Below, piece by piece: positions 9,211 through 18,096 of a stretch of DNA of 64,000 bases (the first letter of the stretch is position 1; each line of letters opens with the position of its first letter). The DNA is taken from assembly GCF_002899455.1 (NCBI RefSeq), contig NZ_PPFB01000001.1, forward strand, positions 2,386,501-2,450,500, in the 5' to 3' direction. The translations under genes and the position numbers were made by a program. Source of the DNA: Streptomyces sp. DH-12. Its GTDB lineage: Bacteria; Actinomycetota; Actinomycetes; Streptomycetales; Streptomycetaceae. Under the pieces are notes generated by a model. That model was not told the DNA's origin. It saw only the letters and a list, made by a program, of their open reading frames with translations, and did not search any database.

Positions 9211-9227
9211 GGGTCGTGCTTACTGCG

Positions 9228-10058
9228 TCAGGCGGAGGCCGACGAGGCGTCGGCGCTCATGCCGGAGGCTTCGGCCTCGGCGGCCCGGACGACCTGTTCG
9301 GCCTCCTGAGCCGCCTTGGCCCGCTCGTCCGCCGCGGCCTTGATGGACCGCCAGGCGGACTCGGCGGCCTGCTGCTCCGCCTCCTTCTTGCTGCGGCCGG
9401 TGCCGGTGCCGTACGAGACGCCTCCGACGCGGGCGGCAGCAGTGAAGGTCTTCTCGTGGTCGGGGCCGGTCTCCGTGACCAGGTACTCGGGAACGCCGAG
9501 CCCCTCGGTCGCGGTGAGCTCCTGGAGACTGGTCTTCCAGTCCAGGCCGGCTCCCAGGTTCGAGGACTTCTCGATCAGCGGGTCGAACAGGCGGTGCACC
9601 AGCTCCGCCGCCGATTCCAGGCCCTGGTCGAGATAGACCGCGCCGATCACCGCTTCGAGGGTGTCGGCGAGGATGGACGCCTTGTCCCGGCCGCCCGTTC
9701 CCTCTTCACCCCGGCCGAGCCGGATGAAGGAGCCGAGGTCGAGCCCACGGCCCACCTCCGCCAGCGCACGCGAGTTGACCACCGCGGCCCGCAGCTTGGC
9801 CAGCTGGCCCTCGGGCAGGTCGGGGTGGGCGCGGTACAGCGTGTCGGTGACGACGAGGCCGAGCACGGAGTCCCCGAGGAACTCCAGCCGCTCGTTCGTC
9901 GGCAGACCGCCGTTCTCGTAGGCGTAGGAACGATGGGTCAGCGCACGCACCAGAAGGGCGGACTCGACCTGGTAGCCGAGCCGCCCTTCCAGAAGCGTCG
10001 GGGACGAGGCCTGGTTGTCCGCAGAGTTTTTCTTCGGCGTGGACACAGTGCCTCTCAC
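9228..10058 (-). CDS. rnc: Ribonuclease III (AbsB-type)
   Basis: Cleaves double-stranded RNA in rRNA processing. In S. coelicolor the orthologue (absB) globally affects antibiotic production. The 276 residues contain the RNase III signature [13 protein letters not shown] at 55-67, the second acidic cluster [16 protein letters not shown], and a C-terminal double-stranded RNA binding domain (KTSLQELT... to EQQAAESAW). An Ala/Glu-rich tail ends the protein. The GTG at 10058 gives the length I remember for AbsB. A GTG at 10046, with AGAGG four bases before it, is a good alternative that drops four residues. It lies just downstream of rpmF. Confidence 0.96.
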   Translation of the reverse strand: MRGTVSTPKKNSADNQASSPTLLEGRLGYQVESALLVRALTHRSYAYENGGLPTNERLEFLGDSVLGLVVTDTLYRAHPDLPEGQLAKLRAAVVNSRALAEVGRGLDLGSFIRLGRGEEGTGGRDKASILADTLEAVIGAVYLDQGLESAAELVHRLFDPLIEKSSNLGAGLDWKTSLQELTATEGLGVPEYLVTETGPDHEKTFTAAARVGGVSYGTGTGRSKKEAEQQAAESAWRSIKAAADERAKAAQEAEQVVRAAEAEASGMSADASSASA

Positions 10059-10065
10059 CAGCCGC

Positions 10066-10239
10066 TCAGACCTCGAGGACCTGGCGCTTGTTGTAGGTGC
10101 CGCAAGACGGGCACGCGATGTGCTGCTGCCTGGGCTCGTGGCAGCGCTCGCACGCAACCAGGGTGGGGACCGCAGCCTTCCACTGCGACCGGCGGTGGCG
10201 CGTGTTGCTGCGCGACATCTTCCGCTTCGGAACAGCCAC
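10066..10239 (-). CDS. rpmF: 50S ribosomal protein L32
   Basis: A 57-residue ribosomal protein starting [19 protein letters not shown] after the GTG at 10239. Two CxxC pairs (CERC and CPSC) form the zinc ribbon of the zinc-binding L32 type. It is sandwiched between yceD (2 bases upstream) and rnc (7 bases downstream), the usual bacterial arrangement, so the three are cotranscribed. Confidence 0.98.
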   Translation of the reverse strand: MAVPKRKMSRSNTRHRRSQWKAAVPTLVACERCHEPRQQHIACPSCGTYNKRQVLEV

Positions 10240-10241
10240 GG

Positions 10242-10886
10242 CTACTTCTCCTGCTTCTCGTCGACGCCGGCTTCGGCGCCGCTCATCTCGTCCTTCTCGC
10301 CGTCCTTCATGGTGCCGGCGAGTCCCTGCAATGCCGCCCAACGGATGTCGACGGCGTCGTGATGGTGGTCCGGGTCGTCCGCCAGCCGCGCTCCGCACTC
10401 GGAGCACAGACCCGGGCAGTCTTCCTGGCACACCGGCTGCATCGGCAGTGCGAGCACCACCGCGTCGCGCAGCACCGGCTCGAGGTCGAACAGGCCGTCC
10501 TCGAGGAAGAGCCTGTCCTCGTCGTCCTCGGCGTCGTCGCCCGGTTCCGCCGTCACGCGGCCCCGGTCGTCGGCGTCAGGGTACGAGAACATCTCCTGGA
10601 AGTCCGCTTCGAGCTCCAGCTCGAGCGGCTCCAGACACCTTACGCACTCCCCCTCGGCCTTGGCACGGGCGGTGCCTGTGACGAGCACACCTTCCATGAC
10701 CGACTCGAGCCGGAGTTCGAGCTCCACCGGGGCGCCTTCCGGCACTCCGACGACTCCCTTGATACCGAGGTCCTTGGGGGCGTCGACCGTACGGGTCAGG
10801 CGCTGCAGCGCACCAGGCCGCCGCCCCAGCTCGTGCGTGTCGAACACGAGGGGGTTGCGGTGGTCGAGGCGGGCGTTCAGAGCCAT
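10242..10886 (-). CDS. yceD: YceD/DUF177 protein
   Basis: A 214-residue protein of the DUF177 family, whose plant and bacterial members are linked to 23S rRNA accumulation and ribosome assembly. The conserved CxRCL pair (CVRCLEP) lies mid-protein and a second cysteine cluster ([13 protein letters not shown]) toward the C-terminus; these probably bind a metal. An acidic stretch ([10 protein letters not shown]) separates them. The ATG is at 10886. The tight join to rpmF is conserved in many bacteria and supports a ribosome-related role. Confidence 0.92.
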   Translation of the reverse strand: MALNARLDHRNPLVFDTHELGRRPGALQRLTRTVDAPKDLGIKGVVGVPEGAPVELELRLESVMEGVLVTGTARAKAEGECVRCLEPLELELEADFQEMFSYPDADDRGRVTAEPGDDAEDDEDRLFLEDGLFDLEPVLRDAVVLALPMQPVCQEDCPGLCSECGARLADDPDHHHDAVDIRWAALQGLAGTMKDGEKDEMSGAEAGVDEKQEK

Positions 10887-11017
10887 TCCTGCTTTCGATC
10901 TTCGAGCTCAGAGGGTGTCACTGCCGTACGGTGCGTTCCCGGGCAGCGTGGATCGCGGTCATACACGCGACCGAAGAGCCAGGATACTGGACCTTTCGCT
11001 CACGGCCCAATCCGCCC

Positions 11018-12127
11018 CTAGAGGCCCCGCTCGCGCTGGTACGCCTCGAGCTGTTCGGGCGTGATCATGCTGGTGTCGAACAGGCTCGTCTCGTCCAGCG
11101 CGTACCCCTGCTGGGCCTGCTGCGGCACCTGCTGGGCGGCCTGGCCCGGGTCGTACGCCTGCTGGGCGCCGTCGTAGCCCTGGTAGGCCGCGTACGGGTC
11201 GGCCTGACCGTAGCCGCCGGTGGTCTGGGCGTACGGGTCCTGGACGCCGCCGTACTGCTGCTGGTAGCCGGCGTACGGGTCGGCCTGCTGCCCGACGGGG
11301 GCGCCTCCCGCCGGGGCGTAGCCGGAGGCGGGGGGAAAGGCGGGCTCCGGCGGGGCGTACGGCTGCGGCGGCTGCTGCTGCTCGGTCCTGCGGCCCTGGG
11401 CGTCCTGCTCGGCGAGGGAGGCCAGGTCGGCGAGGTAGTCGGCGTCGCTGGAGTGCTGGACGGTGCTGGTGTCGTCGGCCAGTGCGCCCAGGTCGTCGCT
11501 GGCGATGCGGCCGTGCAGCTTCTGCCGGCCGCGGCCGACCGCCTCCAGCGTCTTGGCGAGCACCGCCTCGAAGGCGCCGAGCTTGACGTCGACGTAGGCG
11601 TCGGCGTTGCGGCGCAGGGTCTCCGGGTCGTGGCTGCGCTCGGGGGCGTCCTCGTCCTCGTAACCCTGCTCGTCGAGGCCGGGGCCGGTGCCGAGCAGCT
11701 TCTCGCGGCCGCGGCCGACGGAGCCGAGGGTCTTGGTGAGGACGACCTCGAAGTTGGCGAGCTTGGAGTCGACGTAGTCGTCGGCCTCCGCGCGGATCTC
11801 CTCGGCCTCCTTGCGGGCCTCGGCGAGGATCCGGTCGGCCTCGGCCTGGGAGCGGCGGGCGATCTCGGTCTCGGCGACCAGCGAGCCGCGCTGGGCGTGC
11901 GCCTCGGAGATGATCCGCTCGGCCTCCTGGCGGGCCTGTTCGACCATCTGCTCCCGGCCGCCGATCAGTTCCTCCGCCTGGGCGAGGGAGTCGGGCAGCG
12001 CCGCGCGCACCTCGTCGAGCATGGCGAGCAGTTCGGCGCGGTTGACCACGCACGACGCCGACATGGGCATCGACCGGGCACTGGAGACCGCGGCGACGAT
12101 CTCGTCCAGCTTCTTCTGCACGTCCAC
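11018..12127 (-). CDS. DivIVA-like coiled-coil cell-division/growth protein
   Basis: A 369-residue cytoplasmic protein. Residues about 5-130 form a long coiled coil like those of DivIVA or ATP synthase b subunits. Two copies of a YVDxKLxxFExVLxKTLxxVGRGRxKL unit follow, at about 115-145 and 170-205. The last 140 residues are a disordered Gln/Pro/Tyr-rich tail with repeated DPYA motifs. The GTG start at 12127 has only a weak ribosome site. The repeated unit is a useful family mark, and I recall this protein in other streptomycetes as a putative cell division initiation protein. Polar localisation is inference. Confidence 0.75.
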   Translation of the reverse strand: MDVQKKLDEIVAAVSSARSMPMSASCVVNRAELLAMLDEVRAALPDSLAQAEELIGGREQMVEQARQEAERIISEAHAQRGSLVAETEIARRSQAEADRILAEARKEAEEIRAEADDYVDSKLANFEVVLTKTLGSVGRGREKLLGTGPGLDEQGYEDEDAPERSHDPETLRRNADAYVDVKLGAFEAVLAKTLEAVGRGRQKLHGRIASDDLGALADDTSTVQHSSDADYLADLASLAEQDAQGRRTEQQQPPQPYAPPEPAFPPASGYAPAGGAPVGQQADPYAGYQQQYGGVQDPYAQTTGGYGQADPYAAYQGYDGAQQAYDPGQAAQQVPQQAQQGYALDETSLFDTSMITPEQLEAYQRERGL

Positions 12128-12186
12128 CGTGTGCTCGCCACTCTCTACAGCTGTGTTGGAGACGGACGGGACGACTGTACGGCCCT

Positions 12187-12214
12187 GGGGCGTCCGGTGG
12201 ACACCGGACGCCCC
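12187..12214 (-). terminator. Terminator after coaD
   Basis: A perfect 13-bp stem GGGGCGTCCGGTG closed by a GA loop lies 17 bases past the coaD stop. There is no U run. It ends the rsmD-coaD transcript. Confidence 0.65.
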
Positions 12215-12230
12215 CTCCGCCGGGGCCGGT

Positions 12231-12740
12231 TCAGTCCTTGCGCAGGCGTTCGGTGAGCGCCGTCAGGACCTCGGCGGGCACCAGGTGGGAGACGTCCCCG
12301 CCCCAGGCCGCGACCTCCTTGACGAGCGAGGAGGACAGGAAGCTGTAGGTGGGGTTGGTGGGGACGAAGAGGGTCTCCACGCCCGAGAGGCCGTTGTTCA
12401 TCTGGGCCATCTGGAGCTCGTAGTCGAAGTCGCTGACCGCGCGCAGGCCCTTGACGATGGCGGGGATGTCGCGCTGCTTGCAGAAGTCGACGAGGAGGCC
12501 GTGGAAGGCCTCGACCCGGACGTTGCCGTACTCGGCGGTGACGCGGCGGATCAGGTCGATCCGCTCCTCGATCTCGAACAGGCCCTTCTTGGACTGGTTG
12601 ATCATCACCGCGACGTAGACCTCGTCGTACAGCCGGGAGGCCCGGGCGATGATGTCGAGGTGTCCGTTGGTGATCGGGTCGAACGACCCGGGACATACGG
12701 CGCGGCGCACTGGTGATCCCTCGCTCTCCGGTCCGGTCAT
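12231..12740 (-). CDS. coaD: Pantetheine-phosphate adenylyltransferase
   Basis: Makes dephospho-CoA from 4'-phosphopantetheine and ATP, the fourth step of coenzyme A synthesis. The 169-residue protein has the nucleotidyltransferase motif PGSFDPITNGHLD, with the HxGH-type motif as NGH, and the C-terminal SFLSSSLVKE motif that replaces ISSTxVR. The ATG at 12740 overlaps the rsmD stop by four bases (ATGA), so the genes are translationally coupled. The pairing of rsmD and coaD is widely conserved. Confidence 0.97.
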   Translation of the reverse strand: MTGPESEGSPVRRAVCPGSFDPITNGHLDIIARASRLYDEVYVAVMINQSKKGLFEIEERIDLIRRVTAEYGNVRVEAFHGLLVDFCKQRDIPAIVKGLRAVSDFDYELQMAQMNNGLSGVETLFVPTNPTYSFLSSSLVKEVAAWGGDVSHLVPAEVLTALTERLRKD

Positions 12741-13324
12741 CGTGCGTCTTCGCACGTAGAGGCGGCGCGACCGTACCAAAACGTTCCCTCGCCGTAACGA
12801 CGGGCCCGGATCGCCTCGAAACCCGACGGAAAGACGAATTCTCCGCCTCTGGTGCTGCGCTCCACGGTGACGACGGCCTCGCCGGCGAGCCACCCCTGGG
12901 AACGGAGTGTGAGCAGGATCTCCCGGAGATCGTCGTCGGAGACGGCATAGGGCGGGTCGAGGAAGACCACGTCGTACGGCTGCTCCGGGGGCCCGGTGCG
13001 GACGATCTGTTCCGCTCTGCCGGACCTCACCTCGGCGCCGGGGAGTCCGAGCGACTTCACGTTCTCCCGGACGGTGCGCGCGGCACGGGCGTCGGCCTCG
13101 ACCAGCAGGACGTGTCCGGCGCCGCGGGACAGCGCCTCCAGGCCGACGGCGCCGGAGCCGGCGTACAGGTCGAGGACGCGTTCGCCGTCGAGAGGGCCGC
13201 CGAGCAGCGACTGCCAGGTGGAGAAGAGGCCTTCGCGCGCCCGGTCGGAGGTGGGTCGGGTGCCCTGCCCCGGCGGGACGGCCAGGCGGCGTCCGCCGGC
13301 CGCGCCGGCGATCACGCGGGTCAT
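12737..13324 (-). CDS. rsmD: 16S rRNA (guanine966-N2)-methyltransferase RsmD
   Basis: Methylates G966 of 16S rRNA using S-adenosylmethionine. The 195-residue protein begins MTRVIAGAAGGRRL, the RsmD N-terminus. The SAM motif I is LDLYAGSGAVGLEAL (about 51-65) and the catalytic DPPY motif follows VVFL at about 119-126. The ATG is at 13324. It overlaps coaD downstream and lies 77 bases below recG. Confidence 0.96.
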   Translation of the reverse strand: MTRVIAGAAGGRRLAVPPGQGTRPTSDRAREGLFSTWQSLLGGPLDGERVLDLYAGSGAVGLEALSRGAGHVLLVEADARAARTVRENVKSLGLPGAEVRSGRAEQIVRTGPPEQPYDVVFLDPPYAVSDDDLREILLTLRSQGWLAGEAVVTVERSTRGGEFVFPSGFEAIRARRYGEGTFWYGRAASTCEDAR

Positions 13325-13401
13325 GTCCTCGGTCCTTGTCGGTGGGTGCGGGTCGGTTCGTGCGGGCCGGTCCGTGGGGGCCGGGGGCCGGTCCCAGTCT
13401 G

Positions 13402-15603
13402 TCAGCCCTTCTCCAGGTACTGCTCCCGCTCCTCGTCCAGCAGGGCGTCCAGCGCCGTGCGCAGGGCGGGCAGGCGCTCCAGGTCCGGGTCGGCGGCGAC
13501 GACCCGGGTGGCCTCCTCGCGGGCCTCGGCGATGACCTCCTCGTCGTCGATGACGGCGAGCACGCGCAGGCTGGACCGGGTGCCGGACTGGGCCTGGCCG
13601 AGTACGTCGCCCTCGCGGCGCTGTTCGAGGTCGATGCGGGAGAGCTCGAAGCCGTCCAGGGTGGACGCGACGGCGTTCAGCCGCTGGCGGGCGGCGCTCG
13701 CCTCGGGCATCTCGGTGACCAGCAGGCACAGGCCGGAGGCCGAGCCGCGGCCCACACGGCCGCGGAGCTGGTGCAGCTGGGAGACGCCGAAGCGGTCGGC
13801 GTCCATGATCACCATCACGGTGGCGTTCGGCACGTTGACGCCGACCTCGATGACGGTGGTGGCCACCAGGACGTCGGCCTCGCCGGCGGCGAACCGGCGC
13901 ATCACGGCGTCCTTGTCGTCGGGCTGCATCCTGCCGTGCAGGACCTCCACGCGCAGTCCGCCGAGCGGGCCCCGCGCGAGCTGCTCCGCGGTGTCCAGGA
14001 CGGCGAGCGGGGGCCGCTTCTCCGCCTCGTCCTCGGCGGACTTCTTCTTCGCCTTCGCGCCGTCCTCCTCGTCGCCGATGCGCGGGCAGACCACGTACGC
14101 CTGGTGGCCCTTCTCGACCTCCTCGCGCACCCGCTCCCAGGCGCGGGCGAGGAAGTGCGGCTTGTCGGCGGCCGGGACGACATGGCTGGCGATGGGCGAG
14201 CGCCCGGCCGGGAGCTGGTCCAGGACGGAGGTCTCCAGGTCGCCGAAGACGGTCATGGCCACCGTGCGCGGGATGGGGGTGGCGGTCATGACGAGCAGGT
14301 GCGGCGGCTGCTTGCCCTTGCCGCGCAGGGCGTCGCGCTGCTCGACACCGAAGCGGTGCTGCTCGTCGACGACCACCAGGCCGAGGTCGTGGAACTGGAC
14401 CTTGTCCTCGATCAGCGCGTGCGTGCCGATGACGATGCCGGCCTCGCCGGTGGCCAGGTCGAGCAGGGCCTGACGGCGCGCGGCGGCGCCCATGGAGCCG
14501 GTGAGCAGCACCACCTTGGTGGCGTCGTCCGCGCCGCCGAGCATGCCTCCCTCGGCCAGTTCCCCCATCATCTCGGTGACCGAGCGGTGGTGCTGCTGGG
14601 CGAGGACCTCGGTGGGCGCGAGCATCGCCGCCTGGCCGCCCGCGTCGACGACGGCGAGCATGGCCCGCAGGGCGACCATGGTCTTGCCGGAACCGACCTC
14701 GCCCTGGAGCAGGCGGTGCATGGGGTGGTCGGTGGCGAGGTCGGCGAAGATCTCCTCCGAGACCTTGCGCTGGCCCTCGGTGAGGGTGAAGGGGAGACGC
14801 TCGTCGAAGGCGGCGAGGATGCCGTCGGGCCTCGGGCGGCGGGGCACGGCCGGGAGCTGCGCGTCGGCGTACCGGCGGCGGGCGAGGGCGACCTGGAGGA
14901 CGAACGCCTCGTCCCACTTGAGGCGGGCGCGGGCGTCCTCGATGTCGGCCTTGGTGTGCGGACGGTGGATCTTGAGCAGCGCCTCGGGGAGCGGGACCAG
15001 ACCGCGGCCCTCGCGCAGCGGCTCGGGGAGCGGGTCGGCGGCCTCCTGGGCGCTGGGCAGCACGGTCTGCAGCGCCTTGGCGACCTTCCAGGACTCCAGC
15101 TTGGCGGTGGCCGGGTAGATGGGGATGAGCGCGCCCGCCCAGCTCTCCACCGTCTCCTCGGCGTCCCCGCGCAGCAGCTCGTAGGCCGGGTGGGCCAGTT
15201 GGAGGCGGCGGTTGAAGACGGAGACCTTGCCGGCGAACATCGCGCGGGTGCCCGGCAGGAGTTCCTTGTGCGGTTTGTGGACACCGGCGCCGAAGAAGAC
15301 CAGTTGCAGCCGGCCGCTGCCGTCGGTGATCGTCACCTCGAGCCGCTGGCCCTTGCCGCGCGGGGCGCGGCTGGAGGCGAAGGTGTGCAGCCGGGCGTCG
15401 GCGACCTGCGCGACCACGGTGACGTGCTCGTCCATCGGCAGGTCGGCGAGGTGGGTGAGCTGGCCGCGCTCCTCGTACCGGCGCGGGTAGTGGTGCAGCA
15501 GGTCGCCGACGGTGCGCAGGCCGAGGTGCTCGGCCATCACCTTCGCGGTGGCGGGGCCGAGCACTTTCTTCAGTGGTTCGTCCAGTGCGGGCACGGGATC
15601 CAT
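13402..15603 (-). CDS. recG: ATP-dependent DNA helicase RecG
   Basis: Remodels stalled forks and Holliday junctions. The 733-residue protein starts at the ATG at 15603, with GGAG nine bases upstream; a GTG at 15618 is less likely. An N-terminal wedge domain with an OB fold covers about 50-150. The helicase core has Walker A GEVGSGKT at 301-308, a DEQH box, TATPIPRT, and the C-terminal QLRGRVGRG motif. A 32-residue acidic-basic insertion (DEEDGAKAKKKSAEDE) sits in the second helicase domain, a common actinobacterial feature. It is followed by rsmD-coaD. Confidence 0.97.
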   Translation of the reverse strand: MDPVPALDEPLKKVLGPATAKVMAEHLGLRTVGDLLHHYPRRYEERGQLTHLADLPMDEHVTVVAQVADARLHTFASSRAPRGKGQRLEVTITDGSGRLQLVFFGAGVHKPHKELLPGTRAMFAGKVSVFNRRLQLAHPAYELLRGDAEETVESWAGALIPIYPATAKLESWKVAKALQTVLPSAQEAADPLPEPLREGRGLVPLPEALLKIHRPHTKADIEDARARLKWDEAFVLQVALARRRYADAQLPAVPRRPRPDGILAAFDERLPFTLTEGQRKVSEEIFADLATDHPMHRLLQGEVGSGKTMVALRAMLAVVDAGGQAAMLAPTEVLAQQHHRSVTEMMGELAEGGMLGGADDATKVVLLTGSMGAAARRQALLDLATGEAGIVIGTHALIEDKVQFHDLGLVVVDEQHRFGVEQRDALRGKGKQPPHLLVMTATPIPRTVAMTVFGDLETSVLDQLPAGRSPIASHVVPAADKPHFLARAWERVREEVEKGHQAYVVCPRIGDEEDGAKAKKKSAEDEAEKRPPLAVLDTAEQLARGPLGGLRVEVLHGRMQPDDKDAVMRRFAAGEADVLVATTVIEVGVNVPNATVMVIMDADRFGVSQLHQLRGRVGRGSASGLCLLVTEMPEASAARQRLNAVASTLDGFELSRIDLEQRREGDVLGQAQSGTRSSLRVLAVIDDEEVIAEAREEATRVVAADPDLERLPALRTALDALLDEEREQYLEKG

Positions 15604-15676
15604 TGGACACCACTCCACTGACAGAGCGGGTACGGCGGGCCGCCCGGCCGGTCCGCGCCGGACCGGGTCGTTCGCG

Positions 15677-17386
15677 TCACTCGACGCCGATGAGCAGGAC
15701 GGAGCCCTGCCGGCCGCCGTGGTAGACGACCGTGTCGACGGCCAGGTAGCCCTCGCGCACCCGGGCCTCGAGGCGTTCCGCGACGGACTCCGGGGCGCCG
15801 TCGCCGAGGACCAGGGTGACCAGTTCCCCGCCGGCCGCGAGCATGCGGTCCAGGACGGCCAGGGCGGTGTCGGTGAGGTCCTGGCCGATGACCGCCACGT
15901 CCCCGTCGACCAGGCCGAGGACGTCGCCGGCCTGGCAGATGCCGGCCATGGTCCAGGACTGCCGCTCGGCGACGGCGACCTCGGCGTAGCGGGTCGCGCC
16001 GGCCGCGGAGGTCATCGCCACCACGTCCTCGTCGAAGCGGCGCTCCGGCTCGTGCACCGCCAGCGCCGCGATGCCCTGCACCGCGGACCGGGTGGGGATG
16101 AGCGCCACCCGGACGCCCTCCGCCCGTACCTGCTCGGCGGCCGCGGCGGCGGTGTGGCGCAGCTCGGCGTCGTTGGGCAGCAGCACCACCTCGCGCGCGT
16201 GCGCGCGCCGTACCGCCTGGACGAGCTCGCCGCTGGCGGGCGGTTCGCCGGGCCGGGCGAGGACGGCCGTGGCCCCGGCCTCCGTGTAAAGGCCCGCCAG
16301 GCCCTCGCCGGGCACCACCGCCACCACGGCCCGCTGGACGCGCTCGGCGGGCGTCCGTTCGGCCCGCGGGGCGTGCGCGTCCCCGGCGCCGAAATGGGTG
16401 ATCCGGATGCGGTACGGCCGTCCGGCCTCGACGCCCGCCTCCACGGCGGCGCCGGCGTCGTCGACGTGCACATGGACGTTCCACAGGCCGTCGCCGCCGA
16501 CCACGACGAGGGAGTCGCCGAGGGCGTCGAGCCGCTTCCGCAGCCGCGCGACGGCCGCGTCCTCGGCCTCCAGCAGGTAGATCACCTCGAAGGCGGGGCC
16601 CCCGGGCTCCGGTACGGCCGCGGCGTCCGCGCAGGGGGCGGGGTTCCGGTGCGCCTCCTCGGCGGGCTCCACGCGCGCGTGCAGTCCGGGACCGCGTCCC
16701 GCGGCGCCGCGGGGCGTCTCCCCCGTGAGCGTCTCCACGAGCGCCCCCAGCACGGTCACCAGGCCGCGTCCGCCCGCGTCGACCACGCCCGCCCGCCGCA
16801 GGACGTCCAGCCGCTCCGGGGTCTCGGCGAGCGCCGCGCGGGCGCCCTCGTAGGCGGCGCGGGCCACCGCGGCGCAGTCGCCGCCGGCACCGCCGGCCGC
16901 CCCGCCCGCCGCGTCGGCGGCGGCCGAGGCGACGGTGAGGACCGTGCCCTCGACCGGGTGCGCCACCGCCTGCCGGGCGGAGTCGGCCGCGTGGCGCAGG
17001 GCGAGACCGAGGCCCCGCCCGTCGGCGTGCGCCGGGGCGTCGTCACCGGCCAGCACCTGGGCCATGCCGCGCAGCAGCTGGGCGAGGATCGTCCCGGAGT
17101 TCCCGCGCGCGCCGATCAGCGCGCCGTGCGCCATCGCCCGTACCGCGTCGGCCAGGGCGGGGGTGGGAGCGCCTCCGCCGCCGGCCTCGTGCCCGGCGAA
17201 CACCGCCTCCACGGCCGTGGCCGCCGACTCCAGCGTCAGATAGAGATTGGTGCCGGTGTCGCCGTCCGCCACGGGATAGACGTTGATCGCGTCGATCTCC
17301 TCCCGGGCCCGTCCGAGCGCGTCGAGCGCCAGACCGCACCAGGCACGCACCGCGAGAGCATCGAACGTCTGCGGCACCTGCGGCAC
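15677..17386 (-). CDS. DAK2/DegV-type kinase domain protein, FakA-like
   Basis: A 569-residue cytosolic protein of the YloV/FakA family. Relatives phosphorylate fatty acids bound to a separate FakB (DegV) protein. The N-terminal DhaL-like domain (about 10-205) has NVYPVADGDTGTNLYLT, whose aspartates bind the Mg-ATP, and the ARGNSGTILAQLLRG motif. A middle region and a C-terminal domain of the Dak1_2 type (from about 240) complete the fold. The GTG at 17386 is preceded by GAGGAGG. No FakB gene is in the window. Position between rpmB and recG is conserved in actinobacteria and Firmicutes. Fatty-acid kinase activity here is inferred from the family. Confidence 0.85.
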   Translation of the reverse strand: MPQVPQTFDALAVRAWCGLALDALGRAREEIDAINVYPVADGDTGTNLYLTLESAATAVEAVFAGHEAGGGGAPTPALADAVRAMAHGALIGARGNSGTILAQLLRGMAQVLAGDDAPAHADGRGLGLALRHAADSARQAVAHPVEGTVLTVASAAADAAGGAAGGAGGDCAAVARAAYEGARAALAETPERLDVLRRAGVVDAGGRGLVTVLGALVETLTGETPRGAAGRGPGLHARVEPAEEAHRNPAPCADAAAVPEPGGPAFEVIYLLEAEDAAVARLRKRLDALGDSLVVVGGDGLWNVHVHVDDAGAAVEAGVEAGRPYRIRITHFGAGDAHAPRAERTPAERVQRAVVAVVPGEGLAGLYTEAGATAVLARPGEPPASGELVQAVRRAHAREVVLLPNDAELRHTAAAAAEQVRAEGVRVALIPTRSAVQGIAALAVHEPERRFDEDVVAMTSAAGATRYAEVAVAERQSWTMAGICQAGDVLGLVDGDVAVIGQDLTDTALAVLDRMLAAGGELVTLVLGDGAPESVAERLEARVREGYLAVDTVVYHGGRQGSVLLIGVE

Positions 17387-17510
17387 CTGTGCCTCCTCGA
17401 GCTGCTGGACGTGGCACGCAGCGTAGACGGTGGGCCCCCGCCTGCCGGAAGAGGGCGCGGGCCGGCCCGTGAGCGGGCATGCTAGTTTCGTCCTACGGGT
17501 GCAGCCGTTG

Positions 17511-17615
17511 TATGCTGCTCCGGTTGCCCGATCCGATCGGGCGTCTCCCCTGGCAACGCCACTCGGATCCGCGGGCTCTTCGAGCTCTGGATCTGGATCC
17601 CGGCCTGCCGGGATC
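17511..17615 (+). promoter_or_regulatory. rpmB promoter and structured leader
   Basis: A plausible -10 (TATGCT, 17511-17516) precedes a leader of about 130 bases with two strong palindromes: GCCCGAT-CCG-ATCGGGC (17526-17542) and GATCCCGGC-CT-GCCGGGATC (17596-17615). Stacked hairpins in a ribosomal-protein leader could be an autoregulatory site, but this is inference. Confidence 0.4.
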
Positions 17616-17650
17616 AACCGTAAGTGCATCTGAAGTCTTTGGAGTGACCC

Positions 17651-17836
17651 GTGGCTGCCAACTGCGACGTCTGCGGCAAGGGGCCGGGCTTCGGCAACAA
17701 CATCTCGCACTCGCACCGCCGTACGTCCCGTCGCTGGAACCCGAACATCCAGCGTGTGCGTACCGTGGTCGGCGGGACGCCGAAGCGCGTGAACGCCTGC
17801 ACCTCGTGCATCAAGGCCGGCAAGGTCTCGCGCTGA
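17651..17836 (+). CDS. rpmB: 50S ribosomal protein L28 (zinc-binding type)
   Basis: A 61-residue ribosomal protein. The GTG at 17651 follows GGAGTGACCC. Two CxxC pairs (CDVC near the N-terminus and CTSC near the end) mark the zinc-containing form, which bacteria replace with cysteine-free paralogues under zinc starvation. It lies divergent from the FakA-like gene, and a strong terminator follows at 17881. Confidence 0.98.
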   Translation: MAANCDVCGKGPGFGNNISHSHRRTSRRWNPNIQRVRTVVGGTPKRVNACTSCIKAGKVSR

Positions 17837-17880
17837 CGCAATCGCTGAGCGCGCGGCCACAGCCGGTATCGCCGCAACGA

Positions 17881-17911
17881 GCCGGTCCACCTCGGGGTGG
17901 ACCGGCTTTTT
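17881..17911 (+). terminator. Rho-independent terminator of rpmB
   Basis: Perfect 11-bp stem GCCGGTCCACC with a TCGG tetraloop, followed by TTTTT. It is one of the few canonical terminators in the window. Confidence 0.92.
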
Positions 17912-17962
17912 GCTGCGCGCGGCGGGGTGACGGCCCGGGCGTCCTGCGCCCGCCGCCCCGCA

Positions 17963-18096
17963 CCGGCGACCGGACCGCCGCCTCACCGAGCACCCCGCAC
18001 GTCCGCCTCCGGCGACCGAGCCGCCGTCTCACCCGGCGCTCCGCGCATCCCTCTCCGGCGACCGGAGCGCCGCCTCACCCGGCGCCCGCCCCGCGC
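17963..18096. repeat. 46-bp degenerate tandem repeat reaching into the end of thiD
   Basis: Units begin with CCGGCGAC at 17963, 18009 and 18055, exactly 46 bases apart. They share CCGGCGACCG-N2-CGCCG-CTCACC. Nearly three copies are present. The third copy contains the stop codon of thiD (18075), so the thiD C-terminus is written in repeat sequence. Confidence 0.75.

Noticed and set aside
13336-15621. 761-codon plus-strand frame opposite recG
   Set aside because: Antisense shadow of recG with the same composition bias and no motif.
17963-18096. CRISPR-like array
   Set aside because: The three 46-base units are contiguous with no unique spacers, and no cas genes are nearby.
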